10,966 bases of DNA from the NCBI GenBank assembly GCA_964588725.1, contig CAZPQL010000083.1:1-10966 (forward strand). The letters run 5' to 3'. Of the stretch, positions 6,206-10,966 are shown one piece after another. The DNA comes from UBA5972 sp964588725. GTDB lineage: Bacteria; Pseudomonadota; Alphaproteobacteria; Rhodobacterales; Rhodobacteraceae. The notes beneath the pieces were generated by a model, which was not told the origin of the DNA, did no database searches, and saw nothing but the letters and a program-made list of their open reading frames with translations. The first letter of the stretch is position 1. Each line of letters opens with the position of its first letter. The position numbers and the translations under genes are program-made.

Positions 6206-7183
6206 ATGGACAAATCTGCGAGCCAAATCAGCGCAAACGATATTCTTTACCCGTCGATCGGGCCGTTTGACACGCGGATGTTGAATGTCGGCGGCGGCCA
6301 CCGGATTTATTTTGAACAATGCGGCAACCCAAAAGGCCACCCCGTCATTGTCTTGCACGGCGGACCCGGCGGTGGGTGCAGCCCCGCGATGCGCCGGTTT
6401 TTTGACCCGCAGCATTACCGGATCATCCTGTTTGACCAACGCGGATGCGGTCGCTCCAAGCCGCATGCCGATGTCACCAACAACACCACGTGGGATCTGG
6501 TGGCCGATATAGAAAAAATCCGAACCGTGTTGGGTATTGAATCGTGGGACGTGTTTGGGGGGTCGTGGGGCGCGACGCTGTCGCTGATATACGCGCAAAA
6601 GCACCCAGCGCGGGTAAATTTTCTGGCGCTGCGCGGCGTTTTTCTTATGACGGGCGATGAACTGGACTGGTTCTATGGCGGTGGCGCGGGCAATTTTTGG
6701 CCCGAAGCGTGGCAGGTCTTTGTTGACATGATTCCGCCGGACGAGCGATTTGACCTGATTGCCGCCTATCACAAAAGACTGTTCAGCGGTCACCACGAGA
6801 CCGAACTGAAATATGGTCGCGTTTGGTCCAATTGGGAAAGCGCGACGGCGACGCTGAAACCGCGCGCAGCCCAAGGGAAAGCCCCGTCTGAATACGCGCG
6901 TGCATTTGCGCGTCTGGAAAATCATTATTTTGTTAACAAAGGATTTCTGGACGAACGCACCCATATTCTGAATAACATGCAGAAAATCGAACATATCGCC
7001 GGCGCGATTGTTCAGGGGCGGTACGATATGATCTGCCCACCCAAGAGCGCGGTTGCGCTGGCTGCGAAATGGCCGAATGTTTCGTTGCACTTGCTGGACG
7101 ATGCAGGCCACGCGTTATCAGAACCGTCAATTACCAAAACGCTTGTCGATACGATGGATTCGCTGGCGCAGTCGCGCGTCTGA
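6206..7183 (+). CDS. pip: Proline iminopeptidase (alpha/beta hydrolase, peptidase family S33)
   Basis: Pip removes N-terminal proline from peptides in the cytoplasm. The 325 residues from ATG 6206 fit the family. Landmarks: oxyanion-hole HGGPGGGCSPAMRRFFDP, LFDQRGCGRS, nucleophile Ser120 in GGSWGATLSL, LRGVFLM and DWFYGGGAG (cap region), and the remaining triad residues Asp274 in GRYDMICP and His302 in DAGHALSEP. The frame also has an ATG at 6164, which would add 14 residues without family similarity and run into the presumed promoter; MDKSASQISA at 6206 resembles the usual short N-terminal tail before LYPSIGPFDTRML. It is divergent from ubiG, a neighbour I recall seeing in other Rhodobacterales. 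A glycosyltransferase starts 19 bases downstream and is likely co-transcribed. Confidence 0.96.
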   Translation: MDKSASQISANDILYPSIGPFDTRMLNVGGGHRIYFEQCGNPKGHPVIVLHGGPGGGCSPAMRRFFDPQHYRIILFDQRGCGRSKPHADVTNNTTWDLVADIEKIRTVLGIESWDVFGGSWGATLSLIYAQKHPARVNFLALRGVFLMTGDELDWFYGGGAGNFWPEAWQVFVDMIPPDERFDLIAAYHKRLFSGHHETELKYGRVWSNWESATATLKPRAAQGKAPSEYARAFARLENHYFVNKGFLDERTHILNNMQKIEHIAGAIVQGRYDMICPPKSAVALAAKWPNVSLHLLDDAGHALSEPSITKTLVDTMDSLAQSRV

Positions 7184-7202
7184 CAAACGTGTCGCGTCCC
7201 GC

Positions 7203-8054
7203 ATGAAGCCTTTGATCGCCTTTTTGCCCTACGAGCTGCGCAAGACCAAACGCATGGGGAACATTCCCTTTTCAGAGGTTGATTTTCCACTTGGCCGCGA
7301 CAGCGCAACGGAGGGATATCTGGCAGATCTCGGGCCGGACGATCATCTTTTCGTCTATACCAGCAGCCGAACCTTTTTTGGGCGGTTTCCCGATTTGCGT
7401 TGCAAGGTGTCTCTGCTGCTGGTCGAACCCAAGTCGGTTCATGGGCGGTATTATCGGCTGATCCGGTGGATGTACTGGCGGTTCCATCGCGTCGTGACCT
7501 CGTCGCCCGAACTGATCGGCCGGATTCCCAATGCGCTTCCTTTCGTGACAACGAATGCGTGGGTTCAACCCTGTGATGCGCCCGAAAAAACCGAACTGGT
7601 GTCCTTGATTGCGTCAAAACGCAACGATCTTGAAGGCCACCGTTTGCGCCACGAAATTGCCCGGTGGTCGATCGCAAATACGTATCCGCTGCATTTGCGT
7701 GGACGGGCCTACCAGAGTCTTGCGGACAAATCCCACGGTCTGGTGCCGTATCGGTTTTCAGTCGTTATCGAAAACACACGCGAAATCGGCTATGTGTCTG
7801 AAAAACTGACCGATTGTCTGCTGACAAAAACCGTGCCAATCTATTGGGGCTCGCCAACGGTCGGAGACGTATTTGACAAAGGCGGGCTTATTGAGTGTAC
7901 AAATGCACACGAAATAGAGATCGCACTGCAAGGTCTGACAGTGGCGCAGTACGACGCCATGCGACCAGCAATAGAGCGTAATTTTAAGATCGCATGCGCA
8001 CATGCCGATATGGGCAAGGCGGTCGCGCGGCAGTTACTTGCACACGAACCATGA
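7203..8054 (+). CDS. Glycosyltransferase family 10 (alpha-1,3-fucosyltransferase-like)
   Basis: A 283-residue protein whose C-terminal half carries the family-10 signature: YRFSVVIENT at 183-192 followed by GYVSEKLTDCLLTKTVPIYWG (consecutive blocks, 196-216), and then GDVFDKGGLI. In fucosyltransferases this EN...Y(V/I)(T/S)EKL...VP(V/I)YWG segment binds GDP-fucose. IASKRNDLEGHRLRHEIARW (136-155) also fits bacterial relatives. No signal peptide or membrane helix is obvious, so it probably acts at the cytoplasmic face on a lipid-linked or surface glycan. The frame is open upstream to 7053 inside pip, but ATG 7203 gives MKPLIAFLPYEL, a sensible first strand. No other glycan genes lie in the window, so donor and acceptor are unknown. 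It sits 19 bases after pip; base composition does not stand out by eye. Confidence 0.82.
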   Translation: MKPLIAFLPYELRKTKRMGNIPFSEVDFPLGRDSATEGYLADLGPDDHLFVYTSSRTFFGRFPDLRCKVSLLLVEPKSVHGRYYRLIRWMYWRFHRVVTSSPELIGRIPNALPFVTTNAWVQPCDAPEKTELVSLIASKRNDLEGHRLRHEIARWSIANTYPLHLRGRAYQSLADKSHGLVPYRFSVVIENTREIGYVSEKLTDCLLTKTVPIYWGSPTVGDVFDKGGLIECTNAHEIEIALQGLTVAQYDAMRPAIERNFKIACAHADMGKAVARQLLAHEP

Positions 8055-8061
8055 TCGCGCT

Positions 8062-8090
8062 TTGACAATCGTATCGGACGCTTTGATAGT
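8062..8090 (+). promoter_or_regulatory. Sigma-70-type promoter for the CDGSH gene
   Basis: A perfect -35 TTGACA (8062-8067) is followed after exactly 17 bases by GATAGT (8085-8090), four of six matches to the -10 consensus. Transcription would start near 8097, giving a leader of about 20 bases before ATG 8117. It begins only 7 bases after the glycosyltransferase stop, so the Fe-S gene can be expressed independently of pip. Confidence 0.6.
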
Positions 8091-8102
8091 AGGGCAAACA
8101 TT

Positions 8103-8106
8103 GGAG
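8103..8106 (+). promoter_or_regulatory. Shine-Dalgarno of the CDGSH gene
   Basis: GGAG followed by AA lies 10 bases before ATG 8117, among the clearest ribosome-binding sites in the window, and supports this start. Confidence 0.55.
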
Positions 8107-8116
8107 AATCAAAGAA

Positions 8117-8758
8117 ATGACCGACGACGAAAAACCGACCATTGCCGTTCGTGAAAACGCATTCATTCGGGTGGCAAACCTGCCGCGACTGGAGAATTCT
8201 GACGGCACCGAACTGGAGCTAAAACCGGTGATGGCGCTGTGCAGGTGCGGAAACAGCCAGAACAAACCGTTTTGCGACGGATCGCACAAGAAAGTTGGCT
8301 TTGACGGCAGTTCGCCAGACCCCGCCGACCCGCCGAAAGATAAAATCCTGAGCTACGAAGGCAGTGAAATCGACGTACATTACTCGCTTTTGTTGTGTTC
8401 ACACGCGGCGGAGTGCGGCAAACGCCATGTCGAAATATTTGACAGTAAAAAACGCCCGTGGATTCAGCCCGACAACGGCACCATCGAGGCGGTCGAGGAA
8501 GTTGTGCGCGCCTGTCCGTCAGGGGCGCTTCGCTACAACGGCAAAGGCGAAGAACCCAAGCATCTTGATCTTGAGGGTGCGGGCATAGTTGTTGAGAAAA
8601 ACGGACCGTTGCGGGTTACCAATATGGACATAGAGGAGGTAAACTGGGCCTCGGCGGCTGACAGGAAATCCTATGTATTGTGCCGATGCGGATTGTCCAA
8701 AAACAAACCGTTTTGCGATGGAACCCATAAAGACGAGGGCTGGCGCGACGACAGCTGA
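8117..8758 (+). CDS. Three-cluster iron-sulfur protein: two CDGSH domains flanking a Fer4_19-like domain
   Basis: A 213-residue soluble protein. Domain 1 has the CDGSH ligand set C42-R-C44, C53-D-G-S-H57; domain 3 repeats it as C189-R-C191, C200-D-G-T-H204. Each 3Cys-1His set normally holds one redox-active [2Fe-2S] cluster; the second copy has Thr for Ser, which occurs in the family. Between them, C94-S-H96-x3-C100 and C133-P-S-G (ACPSGALRY) resemble the divergent ferredoxin-like domain Fer4_19 often fused to CDGSH; it shows three Cys and one His as possible ligands, fewer Cys than a classical 4Fe-4S ferredoxin. No signal peptide or membrane anchor is visible, unlike mitochondrial mitoNEET. 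Proposed roles of relatives are electron or cluster transfer, but none is proven for this architecture. It has its own promoter and ribosome site and faces fadH tail to tail. Confidence 0.88.
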   Translation: MTDDEKPTIAVRENAFIRVANLPRLENSDGTELELKPVMALCRCGNSQNKPFCDGSHKKVGFDGSSPDPADPPKDKILSYEGSEIDVHYSLLLCSHAAECGKRHVEIFDSKKRPWIQPDNGTIEAVEEVVRACPSGALRYNGKGEEPKHLDLEGAGIVVEKNGPLRVTNMDIEEVNWASAADRKSYVLCRCGLSKNKPFCDGTHKDEGWRDDS

Positions 8759-8764
8759 TTAGAG

Positions 8765-8792
8765 CGCAGGACGGGCAAAGCGGACGCCTGCG
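8765..8792. terminator. Weak hairpin between the convergent CDGSH gene and fadH
   Basis: CGCAGG (8765-8770) pairs with CCTGCG (8787-8792) across a 16-base loop, and an alternative AGCGC/GCGCT pairing lies just outside. It occupies most of the 37-base gap between the two stops, where a bidirectional terminator would be expected. There is no T-tract on either side and the loop is large, so the terminator reading is tentative. Confidence 0.25.
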
Positions 8793-8795
8793 GCG

Positions 8796-10829
8796 CTAGA
8801 AATCGGCGGCCAGTCTGGCACCCTGTGCGATGGCGCGTTTGGCGTCGAGTTCCGAGGCCACGTCGGCGCCGCCGATGACGTGCACGTCTGCGCCTGATCC
8901 GTTCAAATCATCGGCCAGCGCGCGGTTGCTGACCTGGCCGGCGCACAGCACAATGGTGTCGGCCTTGACCAGCTGTGGATTTTCGCGGGCTTCGCCAAAA
9001 CTGATATAAAGGCCGTCGCCGTCGATCATTTCGTAGTTCACGCCACCGATCATTTCCACATTTTTCATCTTAAGGGTTGCGCGGTGAATCCAGCCGGTTG
9101 TTTTGCCAAGTCCCTTACCCAGCTTTTGCGCCTTGCGCTGCAACAACGTGACTTGACGGGCAGGGGCTCCGGGCATCGCGCCGCTATCGCTTAGCCCGCC
9201 GCGGGATTCGGCGGGATCAGCGACGCCCCATTCTTTTTGCCATGTTTTCAGATCTTCGGTCGGGCCGGGACGGTTCTCGACCAGAAATTCAGCCACGTCA
9301 AAGCCAATGCCACCGGCACCGACGATGGCAACCGTCGCGCCGACAGGAACTTTGCCGCGCAGTACATCAACATAAGACACCACGTTTGGGCCGTCCTGCC
9401 CCGGAATTTCAGGATCGCGCGGTAGCACTCCCGTGGCTATGACCACATGGTCAAAGCCACTCAGGTCATCGCTGGTAATGGTTTTTCCAAGTCGTACGCC
9501 TATTTCAAGGCTTTGCAACTGGGCGCGATAGTAATCTAACAGACCGTCGAATTCTTCTTTTCCGGGGACCATTCGCGCCATGTTCAGCTGGCCACCGATG
9601 GTTTCGGATTTTTCGAACAACGTCACGTCGTGCCCGCGTTCTGCTGCGACCAAAGCGGTCGACAGTCCAGCGGGACCGGCTCCGACTACTGCTATGCGTT
9701 TGGTATTTTTTGTCGGACCATAGGTCAGTTCAATTTCATTGCAGGCGCGCGGGTTGACCAGACAGGTGGAAGTTTTTCCTGAAAACGTGTGGTCGAGACA
9801 GGCTTGATTGCAGCCAATGCAGGGCGCAATCAACGCGTGGTCTCCGGCCTTGGCTTTGGCCACAAAATCGGCGTCGGCCAAAAACGGACGTGCCATCGAC
9901 ACCATGTCGGCGCAGCCGTCCGCCAATACAGACTCTGCCACTGCAGGGGTATTGATACGGTTCGAGGTGATGATCGGGATTGAAACCTCGCCCATCAGTT
10001 TTTTGGTGACCCAGCTAAAAGCGTGCCGCGGCACCGATGTGGCAATGGTGGGAATGCGGGCTTCGTGCCAGCCTATGCCCGTGTTGATAATCGTGGCACC
10101 GGCCTTTTCGATTTCCTTGGCCAGCTGCACGACCTCGGCCCATGTTGACCCCAAAGGGATAAGATCGATCATCGACAGTCGGTAAATGATGATGAAATTT
10201 GGCCCTACCGTAGCGCGTACACGTTTGACAACCTCGATGGGAAGGCGAATGCGGTTGGCATAGCTGCCGCCCCAGTTATCGGTTCGCTTATTCGTGTGCT
10301 CCACGATGAACTGGTTCAGAAAATAGCCTTCAGAGCCCATGATTTCCACGCCGTCGTAGCCCGCCTCGCCGGCCCGGCCCGCCGCCGTCGCGATGTCGGC
10401 GATCTGTTTTTCGATGCCCGCTTCGTCCAGTTCCTTGGGCGGAAACGGCGAAATAGGTGACTTTACGGGCGAGGGCGCGACGCATTCCGGCGAATAGGCG
10501 TAGCGTCCCGCGTGCAATATTTGCATAGCGATCTTGCCGCCTTCGGCGTGCACACGGTCGGTAACGCCACGGTGGTTTGAAATGTCTTCCGAATTGAATA
10601 AACCCGCCGCGCCGGGGAAAACGCCGCCTTCGCTGTTGGGGGCCATGCCACCGGTAACAATCAGGGCAACATCGCCGCGCGCGCGGTCGCCGTAATAGGT
10701 TTTGATGGTTTCCCAATCGCCGCGTTCCTCCAGACCGGTGTGCATCGATCCCATCATCACGCGGTTCTTGAGCGTGGTGAAGCCAAGATTGAGCGGGGCA
10801 AAAATATGCGGAAAAACTGGGTTGCTCAT
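8796..10829 (-). CDS. fadH: NADPH-dependent 2,4-dienoyl-CoA reductase (FadH, FMN/FAD/4Fe-4S)
   Basis: FadH reduces 2,4-dienoyl-CoA esters so that polyunsaturated fatty acids can enter beta-oxidation. The 677 residues match E. coli FadH (about 672). The N-terminal half is an Old Yellow Enzyme barrel with FMN; the residues equivalent to catalytic Tyr166 and His252 of E. coli are Y169 in MGSEGY and H255 in GIGWHEARIPT. The 4Fe-4S ligands are C337, C340, C344 and C356 (CIGCNQAC, 11 residues, C). The C-terminal half has two dinucleotide folds: GAGPAG (383-388) for FAD and GAGGIG (504-509) for NADPH. The frame extends upstream to 10919, but only from ATG 10829 (MSNPVFPHIFAPLNLG) does it match the family. 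The related amine-demethylase branch was considered; the close match around both catalytic residues and the cluster favours FadH. No strong Shine-Dalgarno is seen. Confidence 0.95.
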   Translation of the reverse strand: MSNPVFPHIFAPLNLGFTTLKNRVMMGSMHTGLEERGDWETIKTYYGDRARGDVALIVTGGMAPNSEGGVFPGAAGLFNSEDISNHRGVTDRVHAEGGKIAMQILHAGRYAYSPECVAPSPVKSPISPFPPKELDEAGIEKQIADIATAAGRAGEAGYDGVEIMGSEGYFLNQFIVEHTNKRTDNWGGSYANRIRLPIEVVKRVRATVGPNFIIIYRLSMIDLIPLGSTWAEVVQLAKEIEKAGATIINTGIGWHEARIPTIATSVPRHAFSWVTKKLMGEVSIPIITSNRINTPAVAESVLADGCADMVSMARPFLADADFVAKAKAGDHALIAPCIGCNQACLDHTFSGKTSTCLVNPRACNEIELTYGPTKNTKRIAVVGAGPAGLSTALVAAERGHDVTLFEKSETIGGQLNMARMVPGKEEFDGLLDYYRAQLQSLEIGVRLGKTITSDDLSGFDHVVIATGVLPRDPEIPGQDGPNVVSYVDVLRGKVPVGATVAIVGAGGIGFDVAEFLVENRPGPTEDLKTWQKEWGVADPAESRGGLSDSGAMPGAPARQVTLLQRKAQKLGKGLGKTTGWIHRATLKMKNVEMIGGVNYEMIDGDGLYISFGEARENPQLVKADTIVLCAGQVSNRALADDLNGSGADVHVIGGADVASELDAKRAIAQGARLAADF

Positions 10830-10902
10830 GGGCTGGCTTTCTGCGCGGCGGTTTTTTGGCAGACTGCTGGAAAACCGGCACAAAGTCACGCGCAACGCGG
10901 CG

Positions 10903-10965
10903 TCAGTTTCCGGTCTCAACGCAGTGGCGACGAAACGCGCGTTTCAGCATATCAAGCTCGGCGCG
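10903..10965 (-). CDS. Possible 3' end of an unidentified gene upstream of fadH (partial)
   Basis: Reading the minus strand from the window edge, one frame gives RAELDMLKRAFRRHCVETGN and then TGA (10903-10905). The codons look plausible for this genome and the spacing to the fadH start (73 bases) would suit a same-strand neighbour. With only 20 residues no family can be named, and chance openness of this length is quite possible. Confidence 0.35.
   Translation of the reverse strand, partial: RAELDMLKRAFRRHCVETGN
10932..10945. repeat. Perfect 14-base palindrome GAAACGCGCGTTTC
   Basis: A perfect inverted repeat without spacer near the right edge, inside the possible partial gene upstream of fadH. 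It could be an operator for a dimeric regulator or a coincidence within coding sequence. Confidence 0.3.
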
Positions 10966-10966
10966 C

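Noticed and set aside
6140..7111. A 324-codon open extension upstream of ubiG on the minus strand, making a 571-codon frame.
   Set aside because: It is fully antisense to the well-supported pip gene, is rich in Arg, Gln and Pro as expected of a shadow frame, and resembles no family; UbiG homology begins only at ATG 6139.
10830..10919. A 30-residue N-terminal extension of FadH.
   Set aside because: The family N-terminus starts at MSNPVFPHIF; the extension has no likeness to other FadH proteins and would overlap the possible upstream gene tail.
1..10966. Search for mobile elements, CRISPR arrays, tRNA or rRNA genes, toxin-antitoxin or defence genes.
   Set aside because: No regularly spaced repeats, transposase or integrase motifs, tRNA-like cloverleaf ends or recognised defence domains were found; nearly all bases belong to identifiable metabolic genes.

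Overview
The window looks like ordinary chromosome of an alphaproteobacterium, most likely a Rhodobacterales (Roseobacter-like) organism with moderate GC. This rests on three things: the gene order argJ-mutT / methyltransferase / comF-grxC-nitrilase-marR / ubiG / pip, the CGFC-type glutaredoxin 3, and an NDUFAF5-like methyltransferase lacking the classical SAM glycine motif. The taxonomic call comes from remembered family features, not from a search.

Layout, left to right. Positions 1-1191 (+): the 3' part of argJ (arginine biosynthesis, cut by the window edge), overlapped by 4 bases by mutT (8-oxo-dGTP clean-up). Positions 1196-3058 (-): an NDUFAF5/BioC-like methyltransferase followed by hemH (ferrochelatase), a two-gene transcription unit converging on mutT. 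Positions 3094-5399 (+): comF, then grxC, a nitrilase-superfamily amidase and a MarR regulator; the last three are packed with 2-base spacing or 4-base overlap and are probably co-transcribed. Positions 5396-6139 (-): ubiG (ubiquinone biosynthesis), overlapping marR tail to tail. Positions 6206-8054 (+): pip (proline iminopeptidase) and a family-10 glycosyltransferase (fucosyltransferase-like). Positions 8117-8758 (+): a protein with two CDGSH iron-sulfur domains and a third cysteine cluster between them, with a good sigma-70-type promoter of its own. Positions 8796-10829 (-): fadH (2,4-dienoyl-CoA reductase), preceded by the probable tail of one more gene cut by the right edge.

The loose common theme is redox and respiration: haem insertion, quinone methylation, a possible complex I assembly methyltransferase, glutaredoxin, a candidate glutathione-repair amidase, an Fe-S protein and an Fe-S flavoenzyme. 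Genes are very dense; no intergenic stretch exceeds 100 bases. I found no RNA genes, CRISPR, transposon, prophage or defence system, and nothing that looks like an undescribed multi-gene system. The items most worth a second look are the three-cluster Fe-S protein, the orphan family-10 glycosyltransferase, the degenerate methyltransferase and the grxC-amidase-marR cassette.
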